A stretch of 64,000 bases of DNA from Xaviernesmea oryzae (GCF_900177415.1 NZ_FXAF01000006.1:892001-956000), one strand, 5' to 3'; positions 17,697 to 26,631 are shown, counted from the first letter of the stretch. Program-made: numbers and translations. Notes: generated by a model not told the origin, from the sequence alone.

Positions 17697-17966
17697 TTAC
17701 ATCAGCCTGCCCCATGCGGGGTTCCAGTTCACGCCTTCCGAGAGTTCCACGAAGATCGGCGGCTTGTCCGGCCCGCGGTTCTTGTTCTCCGCCATCCGGA
17801 AAGCCTCCTCCGGCTCCATCTCCTCTCCGGGAAAGATCGTGTCGTCTTCGGAAGGATCGGCGACCTTGCGGATATAGCCGCGGATCTGGTCGCCGGAATG
17901 GTAGAATCTGATGATCAGCGCGCCGGGAGCCGGCTCTCCGCCGCGATAGCGATAGTAGGTGTGCAT
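17697..17966 (-). CDS. Conserved-type hypothetical protein, 89 residues
   Basis: No family recognised. The product is hydrophilic and acidic in its middle (ADPSEDDTIFPGEEMEPEEAF), aromatic at its N-terminus (MHTYYRYRGGEP), and has no signal peptide or membrane segment. A good ribosome binding site (AGGAGGAGAACG) precedes ATG 17966 on the minus strand, and codon use is like its neighbours, so it is probably real. It lies just downstream of tRNA-Gly in opposite orientation and downstream of nothing obvious; function cannot be inferred. Confidence 0.7.
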   Translation of the reverse strand: MHTYYRYRGGEPAPGALIIRFYHSGDQIRGYIRKVADPSEDDTIFPGEEMEPEEAFRMAENKNRGPDKPPIFVELSEGVNWNPAWGRLM

Positions 17967-18053
17967 CGTTCTCCTCCTGTTGTCAGGGCCTGTTACCTGA
18001 TGCCCGGAGGCCCGAAAAGTTCCGGGAACCCTGAACAGGAAGATGGTCTTCCG

Positions 18054-19994
18054 TCAGGCTCTTTTGCCGCTGGGGTGGTGCGGCGTCTTGTTCCAGAAGA
18101 AGGGTCTGGAGCGGAGTTCCAGCACCGCACGCCAGGCGGCGGCCGAAGTCATCAGCCAGTAAAGCGATACGCCGGTCCAGCGCCAGCCGATCAGCCGTCT
18201 TTCATGTCCGATCATCGGCCCCAGCCCCAGGCCGAGGAAAACCAGGTAGCTGCCGAAGACGTTGATCGTATCGATCACGAAAAGCGAAAGCACGCTGGCC
18301 GGAATATCGTCTGCCGGCGCCGCCAGCATGGAATAGGCGCCGAGCGCCATGAAGACGATGATCAGCGGATGCAGGAGCGAGGAGATGAGCATGCCTCCGA
18401 TCGTCAGCTGCGAAATGCAGAAGGCCGCGGGACCCATCTCGCGGATGAGCCGGCGGGGATCGCGCATGAGCACCAGTCAGGTCTGCAGCCAGCCCTTGAA
18501 CCAGCGGCTGCGCTGTCCCATCCACACCCGCATCGTGGTGGGCGCATCTTCCAGCGTCTGGCGGCCGATGACCCCGGAACGATAGCCGAGCCGGTAGAGG
18601 CGCAGTCCGAGATCGGCGTCTTCCGTGACGTTGAACGGGTCCCAGCCGCCTGCGGCGTGCAGCGCTTCGGTGCGGAAGTGGTTGGACGTGCCGCCGAGCG
18701 GCAGCGGCATCCCGGCGTTCGCGAGCATCGGCAGCAGCCCGCGGAAGAGAGCCGCATATTCCAGCGAGAACAGCGCGCTGATCCAGGAGTCCTGCCCGTT
18801 CGTGACGATCAGCGGCGCCTGCAGGCAGGCGAGCTCGCGCGGCGACGCCCGGAAGCGCTGATAGGCCTCGCGCAATTGTTGCGGATGCGGCCGGTCCTCC
18901 GCGTCGTAGATCGCCAGGAACTCGCCGCGTGCGGCACCCAGCGCATAGGTGAGCGCCTTGGGCTTGGTGCGCGGCTCCGACGGCGGCACTTCGACGATCT
19001 CGAAATGGGCGCCGGCCGAGAGGGCTTTCAGCGCCGCGATTGTCTCCCGGTCGTCCGCTTCGCAGACGAGCTTGATGTCGAGCAGCGAATGCGGCCAGTC
19101 GAGCCGCCTGAGGCTGGCGATCAGCTGCTCGGCGACCGCGGCTTCGCGGTAAAGCGCCACCATCACCGTATAGCAGGGAAGGGGGCCGTGCTGGAGCCGG
19201 AAGGCCGGCGGCATGACCGTCCCGAAACGCTGCTGCGTCAAGGCCGCGAGCCTCAGAAGCAGGGAAGCGAAATAGACGAGCGACAGCAGGACATGCAGGA
19301 GGAGCAGCGCCGCAAGCGGCGCGACGATCAGGGCCGAGATCAGGGCGGCAAGCCCGATCCCCGCATGGAAGCCCTGGTTGCCGATGAGCACGATGCGGGC
19401 GGAAAACGCGGGGAAGCGGTCGAAGAGCCGGTTGACGGTGTCGCGCACCCGCCTTCCGGCGCCGGCCTGCCACGCCGCCTGGCGGATCGCCGAAGGCGTG
19501 GTGATCACGAGGTCGCGGCCGAGCAGGGGCATGGCGGAAAGGGCGGCTCCGAAATCGGCGAGCCGCACCGCTTCCGGCACCACGGCCACCTGCGGAGCCC
19601 GGTGGCGATGGCTGATGCGGATCTGGTTCGGGCGCTGCAATTGCGTGTCGAGCGCCGGAATGTCGGCGATGGAAGCGGGATCGATCGTATCGATGAAGGG
19701 CAGGCGCAGGAACCGGGCGACCGCACCGTAATAGGCCGCCTCCTCGACCTGGCCGCTATGGAGCAGTTCGCTCTCGATGCTGGTGCCGTTCCGCCGCGCT
19801 CGTTCGGCAAACGTTGCAAGCAGCGGCTTCGAGAAGCCGAGCGCGGCAAGGGCGGCGAGCTCCGGATCCTCGGCGGAATGCTCCTCGGCAAAATCATGGA
19901 TATCGTCTGCAGGTCCGCCTGCAGGTGAGGCCGAATCCAGCCACGCGCGCTCTTGCACCGGCGGCGATGCCAGTGGATATTCCTGCAAATGCAT
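18054..19994 (-). pseudogene. Family 2 glycosyltransferase (XagB/cellulose-synthase-like) interrupted by an in-frame TGA
   Basis: One continuous frame of 647 codons is broken only by TGA at 18479-18477 (codon 506). Upstream: an N-terminal region resembling a GspE/MshEN-type domain (about 50-150), two membrane helices near 195-245, then a GT2 domain with VALYREA, EADDRET, DAEDRPHP, TEDADLGLRLYR and QRSRWFKGW, the full D, DxD, TED, QxxRW set. Downstream in the same frame, LVLMRDPRRLIREMG continues into three or four C-terminal membrane helices. Homologues have Trp at the break (..QTWLVLMRDP..), so a single TGG-to-TGA change explains it. The protein without the C-terminal helices is likely inactive unless the stop is read through or is a sequencing error. 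Confidence 0.85.
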
Positions 19995-20053
19995 GACTCT
20001 GCTACACCGCCCGAAAGCGGATGCCCCAACCTGTCCCGATCTGGATCATAGAG

Positions 20054-20935
20054 ATGCGCCCCATGATTGCATCCCCGAGAATCAGGGGTTTTCTCAACCT
20101 GCTGCAGCTTTTCCTTGCGGCGGGCGGATTTCTTGTCTGCGGCGGGCGGGGACATGCCGCCGACGGCAATGCGCTGCCGCTGATGTTCGATGCCCGCGAA
20201 CGGCTGTCGCGGCCCGATCTTTCCGAGGTCGTGCGGGTGCGCATCCTCACGACCGTCGATTTTCCGCCCTTCAATTTCGCCGACCAGACAGGCCGGCTTG
20301 CCGGCTTCAACGTCGATCTTGCCCGGGAGATCTGCACCGAGCTGAAGATCGAAACGAAGTGCCAGATCCAGGCGCTGCCGTTCGAAGAGCTGGAGAAGGC
20401 GCTGGAAAGCGGCGCCGGCGAAGCGGTCATGGCGGGCATTGCGGTGACGCAGGAGCGGCGCCAGCGCTTCGCGTTCTCGCGGCCCTATCTCGGCGTGCCG
20501 GCACGCTTCGCCCGCAATCTCGCCGCCAAGATCGGCGGCGATACGGCGGCCGCGCTCGCCGGCAGGCCGGTCGGCGTGGCGAGGGGCACGGCCCACGAAC
20601 TGATGCTCAAGGCTTTTTTCCCGAAGGTCGACGCCAAGCCTTTCGATACCTATGAGGCGATGCTGGAAGAGCTGAAAGCCGGCAAGGTGGACGCGGTCTT
20701 CTCCGACGGGCTGAGATTGCCCTTCTGGGTGGCGGGCGAGGCCTCGGCAAAATGCTGCGCGCTCTTCGACGGCCCCTATCTCTCGGAAAAGTTCCTGGGC
20801 GAGGGCCTCTCCGTCATGCTCCGCAAGGGCGATCCGACGCTGGTGGCGGCGTTCGACCAGGCGCTCGGCACGCTCTCGCGCAACGGCCGCCTACAGGACA
20901 TCTATCTGCGCTACTTCCCGAACGGTCTTTACTGA
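20054..20935 (+). CDS. Periplasmic substrate-binding protein (SBP_bac_3, polar amino-acid type)
   Basis: Likely receptor for a small polar solute. From ATG 20054 the product is 293 residues with a signal peptide (hydrophobic LNLLQLFLAAGGFLVCGG, then HAADG), followed by the family-3 fold: VRVRILTTVDFPPFNF, GFNVDLAREICTEL, MAGIAVTQERRQRFAFSRPY, GVARGTAHE, and the C-terminal LQDIYLRYFPNGLY. No permease or ATPase genes lie beside it, so it is an orphan binding protein or a signal input module. It is divergent from the broken glycosyltransferase (59 bp between starts). An earlier start at 20021 and a later one at 20063 are possible. Confidence 0.8.
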   Translation: MRPMIASPRIRGFLNLLQLFLAAGGFLVCGGRGHAADGNALPLMFDARERLSRPDLSEVVRVRILTTVDFPPFNFADQTGRLAGFNVDLAREICTELKIETKCQIQALPFEELEKALESGAGEAVMAGIAVTQERRQRFAFSRPYLGVPARFARNLAAKIGGDTAAALAGRPVGVARGTAHELMLKAFFPKVDAKPFDTYEAMLEELKAGKVDAVFSDGLRLPFWVAGEASAKCCALFDGPYLSEKFLGEGLSVMLRKGDPTLVAAFDQALGTLSRNGRLQDIYLRYFPNGLY

Positions 20936-20957
20936 TCGCGGCCTTGTGAATTCTTTC

Positions 20958-21001
20958 CTATCCGCTATCCGCTATCCGCTATCCGCTATCCGCTATCCGC
21001 T
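20958..21001. repeat. Heptanucleotide tandem repeat (CTATCCG) x6
   Basis: Six perfect copies of CTATCCG run from 20958 to 20999, followed by CT. The array fills the gap between the stop codons of the convergent binding-protein gene (20935) and the S24 repressor gene (21003). It is outside both coding regions. Perfect short repeats of this kind are prone to copy-number change. Confidence 0.95.
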
Positions 21002-21002
21002 C

Positions 21003-21668
21003 TTACTGGCTCGCCCAGATGATCCGCGCCATCCATTCCACGTCGGAAAGATCGAAGACGCGGTTGGAATGTTCGGGGTTGAGGGAAAGAAGTTCCACGG
21101 TGCGGGCGCTCTGGCGGGCGAGCACCTTGGCCATCACCTCGCCTTCCTTGGTTCTCAGCACCACGCGGTCGCCACGGCGCACCTGCGCGCCGGGCTCGAC
21201 GATCAGCACGTCGCCGTCGCGATAGAGCGGCATCATCGATTCGCCCTGGACCTCGAGCGCATAGACGCCGGCCTTGCGGGACGGATCGACCGGGAATTCC
21301 ACCACATCCCAGCCCTGGCCGGCCGGAAAGCCGCCATCGTCGAAAAAGCCGCCGGCGCCGGCCTGTGCGAAGCCGAGCAGCGGGATCGTACCGCCCTGCG
21401 GCGGGAAATTGCCGTCCGGAAGCGCCGAGCGGCCGGCAGCGGCGGGCAGATAGCTCATGAACTGGTCGATCGTGGCCCCCGTCGCCTCCAGCACCTTGGC
21501 GATCGATTCCGTCGACGGCCAGCGCAGCCGCCCGTCGGGTCCAAGCCGCTTCGATTTGTTGAAGGAGGTGGGGTCGAGCCCGGCGCGCCGTGCAAGCCCC
21601 GACGGCGTCAGCTGATGGCGCTCGGCCAGCGTGTCGATCGCGTTCCAGATCGTTTCATGTGACAGCAT
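21003..21668 (-). CDS. XRE-type repressor with S24/LexA-like peptidase domain
   Basis: Transcription regulator of 221 residues. The N-terminal helix-turn-helix (LTPSGLARRAGLDPTSFNKSKR) is followed by a LexA/CI-like C-terminal domain with the Ala-Gly cleavage-type site (GFAQAGAGG), the nucleophile Ser in VQGESMMPLYRDGD and the Lys in VMAKVLARQS. Such proteins can self-cleave on RecA activation, or use the fold only for dimerisation. I start at ATG 21668 (MLSHETIWNAID), the first residue of the recognisable domain; a longer start at 21743 is possible. No prophage genes are nearby, so it is probably a chromosomal regulator. Its 3' end touches the heptamer repeat. Confidence 0.85.
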   Translation of the reverse strand: MLSHETIWNAIDTLAERHQLTPSGLARRAGLDPTSFNKSKRLGPDGRLRWPSTESIAKVLEATGATIDQFMSYLPAAAGRSALPDGNFPPQGGTIPLLGFAQAGAGGFFDDGGFPAGQGWDVVEFPVDPSRKAGVYALEVQGESMMPLYRDGDVLIVEPGAQVRRGDRVVLRTKEGEVMAKVLARQSARTVELLSLNPEHSNRVFDLSDVEWMARIIWASQ

Positions 21669-21867
21669 CTTGCCCGTACCCGTGATCTTGCCCGGACCAA
21701 GGGCGCGCGAGGCAGGGCCGGACAATCCGGCGCTCGGCGGCACCCTTCGATCAAAACCCTTGCCCGCGGCCTTTCAAGCAGAAAGGAGGCTCGCGCATAC
21801 CCCCGGATTTTAACGGAGCCGCGGCCCGGCGTAAAGGGACGAAAGGAATAAAATCCTGTTTCGCCGG

Positions 21868-22515
21868 TCAGGCCACCAGCGCCATGTTGATCTTGCCGAG
21901 CTTGATCACCGCTTGCGTGCGGCTGTCGACGTTGAGTTTCAGGAGGATCGCCGAGACATGCGCCTTGATGGTCGCTTCGGAGACGCCGAGTTCGTAGGCG
22001 ATCTGCTTGTTGAGCAGGCCCTCGCCCAGCATGGTCAGCACCCGGCTCTGCTGCGGGGTGAGCGTTTTCAGCCGCTCGATGAGTTCGGCAAGGCCGGGAT
22101 CCTCTTCCTGTGCGGTGAAATCGCCCTTGGGCGCCCAGATATCGCCCTCCAGCACCGCCTGGATGCCGGCGCGGATGTCGTCGAGACCTGAGGATTTGGA
22201 GATGAAGCCCGAGGCGCCGAGTTCGAGCGCCCGGCGGATGGTGGTGCAGTCGTCGCTTGCCGAGACGATGATGATCGGCAGGCCGGAGAATTCGGCCCTG
22301 AGCGTCATCAGCCCGGAAAAGCCGCTGACGCCCGGCATGGCGAGGTCGAGCAGCATCAGGTCGGCGTCGGGATTGCTTCCGGCGGCAAGCCGGGCGGCCT
22401 CGAAATCGCCCGCCTCGATGATGACGAGCTCGTCGGCAATACCCTGCATCGCCTGGCTGAGCGCGCCGCGAAACAGGGGATGATCGTCTGCGATGATGAT
22501 CGTGAGTGTCTGCAT
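21868..22515 (-). CDS. NarL/LuxR-family response regulator
   Basis: Two-domain response regulator of 215 residues. The receiver has ADDHPLFRGAL, phosphoacceptor Asp57 (LMLLDLAMPG), a switch Ser in IIVSASDD and Lys in GFISKSS. The C-terminal LuxR-type helix-turn-helix reads LTPQQSRVLTMLGEGLLNKQIAYELGVSEATIKAHVSAIL. Start MQTLTIIIADD at 22515 follows GGGAGGGAGCGTGGGA. No histidine kinase gene is adjacent, so it is an orphan regulator; its targets are not visible. Confidence 0.93.
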   Translation of the reverse strand: MQTLTIIIADDHPLFRGALSQAMQGIADELVIIEAGDFEAARLAAGSNPDADLMLLDLAMPGVSGFSGLMTLRAEFSGLPIIIVSASDDCTTIRRALELGASGFISKSSGLDDIRAGIQAVLEGDIWAPKGDFTAQEEDPGLAELIERLKTLTPQQSRVLTMLGEGLLNKQIAYELGVSEATIKAHVSAILLKLNVDSRTQAVIKLGKINMALVA

Positions 22516-22600
22516 TCCCACGCTCCCTCCCAAGAGCATAGTCGGGCCTGCTTCTTTGAGAAGTTGTAAACCTCCCGTGAGCCGGAAACAAGTGCGGGAA

Positions 22601-23023
22601 TCAGGTGCGGTCGGGTTGCGGCTCGTTCGCCCGCCGTTCATCCACAAATTCTCCGACGATCGCCATGAAGCGCCGCATGAATTTCTCCATGATCGAGAGC
22701 GACTGCTCTATGTCCTGGTCGCTCGGCAGCGCTTTCGGCGGCGTCTGGCTCAATCGCTCCTCCAGCGCGGTCACGCGTTTTGCGAGCCTGTCGAGCTCCT
22801 GTTCGTAGGCCGCCCTTTCGTCCGGCTGCATGCGGCAGGCGAGCGTGCCGTTCTCGTCGCGGCAAAGCGTCATGGCGCCGGTTTCGGTGTCGAGCCGAAC
22901 GATGCCGTTTTCCGTGCGTTCGAGCTGGAAGCGGTTGGCCTGTGTCTGCTGATGGGGCTGCTGCTGGGCATGCGTGCCGGTGGAGACGAGAAGCATCGCG
23001 ATCGCCAATGCTGACGTTTTCAT
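22601..23023 (-). CDS. Exported coiled-coil hypothetical protein
   Basis: A 140-residue protein with a clear signal peptide (MKTSALAIAMLLVSTGTHAQ) starting at 23023 behind AGGAGGACCACAGG. The mature part has a Gln-rich start (QQQPHQQTQ), a segment RTENGIVRLDTETGAMTLC with two Cys nearby (TLCRDENGTLACR), then a charged helix (ELDRLAKRVTALEERL) likely to form a coiled coil. No enzymatic motif. Such proteins occur in rhizobia as periplasmic proteins of unknown role. It is divergent from the DUF952 gene. Confidence 0.75.
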   Translation of the reverse strand: MKTSALAIAMLLVSTGTHAQQQPHQQTQANRFQLERTENGIVRLDTETGAMTLCRDENGTLACRMQPDERAAYEQELDRLAKRVTALEERLSQTPPKALPSDQDIEQSLSIMEKFMRRFMAIVGEFVDERRANEPQPDRT

Positions 23024-23104
23024 CCTGTGGTCCTCCTGTTGCCGGGTGGACAAGCGCCGGGCTTTGCGGCAAACGCTGCGACTATAACACATCCCAGAGA
23101 GCTC

Positions 23105-23455
23105 ATGATGACGGATATAGTGTACAAGATCGTGCCGGAAACGCTCTGGCGCCAGGCCAAGGAAAAAGGCGTCTTCGAAGGCGCCGAAATCGACTTGAAG
23201 GACGGTTATATCCATTTCTCGACCGGCGCCCAGGCGCGGGAGACGGCTAGGCTGCATTTCGCCGGCGTCGCGGGCCTGCTCCTGGTGGCGGTCAATGCGC
23301 TCACACTGGGGGAGGCGCTGAAATTCGAGCCCTCGCGCGGCGGCGATCTCTTCCCGCATCTCTACGGTGCCCTGCCGTTCTCCGCGGTCCTCTGGGAAAT
23401 GCCGCTGCTGATCGGTGCCGATGGCCTGCATGCCTTCCCGGAGAAGATGCCGTGA
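23105..23455 (+). CDS. DUF952 family protein
   Basis: A 116-residue cytoplasmic protein with the DUF952 pattern: VYKIVPETLWRQAKEKGVF, DGYIHFSTGAQARETARLHF and FPHLYGALPFSAV near the C-terminus. Function in this family is unknown; a glutathione-S-transferase-unrelated small alpha/beta fold has been proposed. ATG 23105 is followed by a second ATG three bases on. The stop overlaps the pyrD start as GTGA, indicating coupled translation with pyrD, an arrangement common in rhizobia. Confidence 0.88.
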   Translation: MMTDIVYKIVPETLWRQAKEKGVFEGAEIDLKDGYIHFSTGAQARETARLHFAGVAGLLLVAVNALTLGEALKFEPSRGGDLFPHLYGALPFSAVLWEMPLLIGADGLHAFPEKMP

Positions 23456-24543
23456 TCGGTCCGTTCGCAGGCCTCGCCTCCCGCAGTCTGTTCGTTTTCG
23501 ATCCGGAAACTGCCCACGGGCTTTCGGTCGCCGCGCTGAAGACGGGCTTCGTGCCCGTCTGCCGGGTGCCGGCCGATCCGCGGCTCGTGCAGACGATCGC
23601 CGGCATCCGGTTCCCGAACCCGATCGGCCTTGCGGCGGGCTACGACAAGAATGCCGAGGTTCCGGATGCGATCCTGAGGCTCGGTTTCGGCTTCACGGAA
23701 GTGGGCACGGTGACGCCGAAGCCGCAGTCCGGCAACGACAGGCCGCGCATCTTCCGGCTCGTCGAGGATCGCGGCGTCATCAACCGGCTCGGCTTCAACA
23801 ACGAAGGGCATGAGGCCGCTTTTGCGCGGCTGACCGCCCGCCGCAACGCGTCCGGTATCGTCGGCGTCAATATCGGCGCCAACAAGGATACGGCAGATCG
23901 CGTCGCCGATTACGTCCTCGGCATCCGCAGGTTCTACGGCCTCGCCACCTATTTCACCGTCAACATCTCCTCGCCCAATACGCCGGGCCTACGCGATCTC
24001 CAGGCGCGCGACAGCCTGCGGGCGCTTCTGGAGGCCGTGCTCGCCGCCTGCGCCGAGGAGGCGGTGCGGCACGGAAAGTCCGTTCCGGTCTTCCTGAAGA
24101 TCGCCCCCGATCTGACCGAGGAGGGACTGGACGACATCGCGGCGGAAGCGATCTCCCATCCGCTCGACGGGCTCATCGTCTCCAACACCACGCTCGCCCG
24201 CGACGGGTTGAAGGACCGGGTGCAGGCAAAGGAAGCCGGCGGGCTTTCAGGCGCGCCGCTCTTCAGGCGCTCGACCGCCGTGCTCGCGAAGATGCGCAGG
24301 CGCGTCGGGCCGGACTTGCCGATCATCGGCGCCGGCGGCGTTTCGAGCGCCGAGGATGCCCTGGAGAAGGTCCGCGCCGGGGCCGATCTGGTGCAGCTCT
24401 ATTCCTGCATGGTCTATGAAGGGCCGGGGCTCGCGGCGACGATCGTCAGGGGCCTGTCCTCGCTGCTGGACCGGGAAAAGGCCCCGTCGATCCGCGAGCT
24501 GCGCGATAGCCGTCTCGACTATTGGGCGGATACGAAACTCTGA
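23452..24543 (+). CDS. pyrD: Dihydroorotate dehydrogenase (quinone), class 2
   Basis: FMN enzyme oxidising dihydroorotate to orotate in pyrimidine synthesis, passing electrons to quinone at the membrane. The 363-residue product starts at GTG 23452 inside the DUF952 stop. The N-terminal amphipathic segment of class 2 enzymes is present, followed by NPIGLAAGYDKNAE, the catalytic-loop motif NISSPNTPGLR (Asn171 onward), KIAPDLTEEGL, VSNTT and GAGGVSSAEDALEKVRAGADLVQLYS. The last 25 bp overlap the 3' end of the convergent MATE gene. Confidence 0.96.
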   Translation: MIGPFAGLASRSLFVFDPETAHGLSVAALKTGFVPVCRVPADPRLVQTIAGIRFPNPIGLAAGYDKNAEVPDAILRLGFGFTEVGTVTPKPQSGNDRPRIFRLVEDRGVINRLGFNNEGHEAAFARLTARRNASGIVGVNIGANKDTADRVADYVLGIRRFYGLATYFTVNISSPNTPGLRDLQARDSLRALLEAVLAACAEEAVRHGKSVPVFLKIAPDLTEEGLDDIAAEAISHPLDGLIVSNTTLARDGLKDRVQAKEAGGLSGAPLFRRSTAVLAKMRRRVGPDLPIIGAGGVSSAEDALEKVRAGADLVQLYSCMVYEGPGLAATIVRGLSSLLDREKAPSIRELRDSRLDYWADTKL

Positions 24544-25871
24544 CGCGCCTTGCGCGGCACCATGGCCGCCAGGAAGAAACCGCGCATCAGGAGGAACAGG
24601 TTGAGGGACAGCCAGAGCCCGTGATTGCCGAAAGGCGGCACGAGCAGCGCGAGGCTCGCGCAATAGCCTGCGAACGAGACCAGCATCATGTTGCGCATCT
24701 CGCGCGACCAGGTGGCGCCGATGAAGACCCCGTCCATCTGGAAGGCGAGCGCGCCGGTGAGCCCCGTCACCGCCGCCCAGGCCAGATAGGTATAGGCCTC
24801 CTGCCGTACCTCTTCGGACGTCGTGAGCAGGTGGATGATCGGCTCGCCGAAGGTGATGAAGAAGAGGCCGACGATGGCGGCCATGGCGAAGGACCAGAGG
24901 CCGGTGAGCTTCAGGGCCCGGTTGAAGGAGGGCCGGTATTGCGCCCCGACCGCACGGCCCGCGAGCTGTTCGGCGGCACCCGCCAGCCCGTCGAGGAAGA
25001 AGGCCGACAGCATGAAGATGTTCATCAGCACGGCGTTTGCCGCCAGCGTCACGGCGCCGAAGCCGGAGCCGACGCGGGTGAGCAGCGCGAATGCGCCGTT
25101 GAGGATCAGCGAACGGATCAGGATGTCGGCATTGAGCTGGAAGAGCTGCTTCAGCTTCGCGGTGTCGAAGATCTCGGCCCGGCTCGGCCGGTCGGCGGCG
25201 GAAAACTGCCGGCTGAGGATGAGGAGGCCGATCGCCACGGCGCTGGCTTCCGCCGCTGCCGTCGCCCAAGCGACGCCCGCGACGCCCCAGCCCAGGATGA
25301 GGCCGAACAGGATGGCGAGAACGATATTCGTGCCGTTCAGAATGATCTGCAGGGTGAGCCCCAGCACGCCCTGGCCCCGTCCGAGCACAAAGCCGAGGAT
25401 CGCGAAATTGGCGAAGGTCGCCGGGCTCGTCAGCACCCGGATGCCGAAATATTGCCGCGTCACCTCGGCGACGGCCGGATCGCTGGTCATCAGGTCCGGC
25501 GCGAAGGTGAGAATCAGCGGCGAAAGCGCCAGCATGAAGAGGCCGAGCGCGAGCGCGCTCAGGAGCGCCCGCCAGAAGACGGCCTGCTGCTCGTGCCGGT
25601 CGCCGCGTCCGAAGGCCTGCGCCACGAGCCCCGTGGTCGAGGTGCGCAGGAAGCTGAGGCTGCCATAGATGAGGTCGAAAAGGATCGCGCCGATCGCGAG
25701 CCCCGCCAGCGCTTCCGGCTTTCCGAGATGGCCGACCACGGCGGTATCGGTAAGGCCCAGCAGCGGTGTCGTGAGGAAGCCGAGGGTCATGGGGATCGCG
25801 ATGCCCAGCACCAGCCGGTGCGTCACCTCGAATGGCCTGACGGTCTCTCCCTTTTGCCCCCCGCTCTCCAC
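24519..25871 (-). CDS. MATE-family efflux transporter (DinF-like)
   Basis: Twelve-helix Na+/H+-coupled exporter of 450 residues, built from two MatE halves. Visible are PMTLGFLTTPLLGLTDTAVVGHLG, an Asp in the first helix, and GTNIVLAILFGLILGWGVAGVAWAT; the second half starts near LIRSLILNGAFALLTRVGSGFG. The placement of the acidic residue and the VGHLG motif fit the DinF branch. It ends inside the last 25 bp of convergent pyrD. The CAP-domain lipoprotein gene lies just upstream, 3 bp away, so they are probably co-transcribed. Substrates unknown. Confidence 0.9.
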   Translation of the reverse strand: MESGGQKGETVRPFEVTHRLVLGIAIPMTLGFLTTPLLGLTDTAVVGHLGKPEALAGLAIGAILFDLIYGSLSFLRTSTTGLVAQAFGRGDRHEQQAVFWRALLSALALGLFMLALSPLILTFAPDLMTSDPAVAEVTRQYFGIRVLTSPATFANFAILGFVLGRGQGVLGLTLQIILNGTNIVLAILFGLILGWGVAGVAWATAAAEASAVAIGLLILSRQFSAADRPSRAEIFDTAKLKQLFQLNADILIRSLILNGAFALLTRVGSGFGAVTLAANAVLMNIFMLSAFFLDGLAGAAEQLAGRAVGAQYRPSFNRALKLTGLWSFAMAAIVGLFFITFGEPIIHLLTTSEEVRQEAYTYLAWAAVTGLTGALAFQMDGVFIGATWSREMRNMMLVSFAGYCASLALLVPPFGNHGLWLSLNLFLLMRGFFLAAMVPRKARQSFVSAQ

Positions 25872-25874
25872 GGG

Positions 25875-26363
25875 TCAGCCCGAGAGGACCATGGCCCAAT
25901 AGGACCGGGCGCCTGTCGACGTGCGCGCCATGGCGACGCCGAGGCCCCTGTAGGAGCCGAGCATGTTTTCCAGATGTTTCGGCGAGTCGATCCAGGCCTG
26001 TACGGCGGCTTCCACCGTGTTCTGGCCGCTCGCGATATTCTCCGCTGCCGGCAGCGGCACGTCGTTCTTCCTCATCCTGCCGCCGAAATCGTCGCCGAAG
26101 CCGATCAGATGGCTCATCTCGTTGGCCTTCGCCATGCGCACCGCCTGCTGGAGGGCCGCCCGGCGGGCCGGCGTGTCGGGCGACAGCGACGACCGGTTGC
26201 GGCTCTGCCTGAGCCTGTTCACCAGCGGCAATGCCGCTGCCGTCTCGTCCTCTGCACCCGACGCGGGCGTGAGGACATTGGTGGTCGAACAGCCGGCCAG
26301 CAGAAGCCCCATGCCAGAAAGGACGAGGAAACCCCGCCGCGTAGGAAGGAGGAAGGCGGTCAT
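25875..26363 (-). CDS. CAP-domain lipoprotein
   Basis: A 162-residue exported protein with a lipobox (FLVLSGMGLLLAGC, acylation Cys at about residue 25) after a short charged N-terminus. The CAP/SCP-like domain is recognisable from EMSHLIGFGDDFGGRM, AENIASGQNTVEAAVQAWIDSP and HLENMLGSYRGLGVAMA, with a His near the N-terminal helix and the ENIA motif of the CAP cavity. Bacterial CAP proteins are common but poorly characterised. It starts 2 bp after the stop of the DUF6460 gene and runs into the MATE gene. Confidence 0.88.
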   Translation of the reverse strand: MTAFLLPTRRGFLVLSGMGLLLAGCSTTNVLTPASGAEDETAAALPLVNRLRQSRNRSSLSPDTPARRAALQQAVRMAKANEMSHLIGFGDDFGGRMRKNDVPLPAAENIASGQNTVEAAVQAWIDSPKHLENMLGSYRGLGVAMARTSTGARSYWAMVLSG

Positions 26364-26364
26364 G

Positions 26365-26631
26365 TCAGCGGCGGTAGCTCAGGAGACGCAGGATGACGAA
26401 GATCGGTATGACGACGATCGCGCCCAGCAGCAGATAGTCGCCGACCCGCCCGAGCGCCCGGAAGCCGTTGTACCAGAGGTCCAGGAACCAGTAGCGGATG
26501 GTGCCGACGATATTGTCCGGCGTGAAACCGAAAAATGCGAGTACAAAGCCCACCACCAGGCACACGACGATCAGTTTGACGATCGTGCGGCCCAATGAAT
26601 CGCCCAGAAACCTGTTGACCCCGTCCGCCAT
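26365..26631 (-). CDS. DUF6460-type small membrane protein
   Basis: An 88-residue integral membrane protein with two hydrophobic segments, IVKLIVVCLVVGFVLAFFGF and YLLLGAIVVIPIFVILRLL, separated by the polar TPDNIVGTIRYWFLDLWYNG. This matches the small membrane family DUF6460 found in Rhizobiales. No known function. It precedes the CAP lipoprotein gene almost without gap, so the three genes on this strand (membrane protein, lipoprotein, MATE exporter) probably form an operon acting at the envelope. Confidence 0.82.
   Translation of the reverse strand: MADGVNRFLGDSLGRTIVKLIVVCLVVGFVLAFFGFTPDNIVGTIRYWFLDLWYNGFRALGRVGDYLLLGAIVVIPIFVILRLLSYRR

Noticed and set aside
20958-21001. CRISPR-like array
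   Set aside because: The units are 7 bp, contiguous and without spacers; it is a simple tandem repeat.
23027-23104. Upstream extension of the DUF952 gene
   Set aside because: In-frame but without ribosome binding site; the conserved family start is at 23105.
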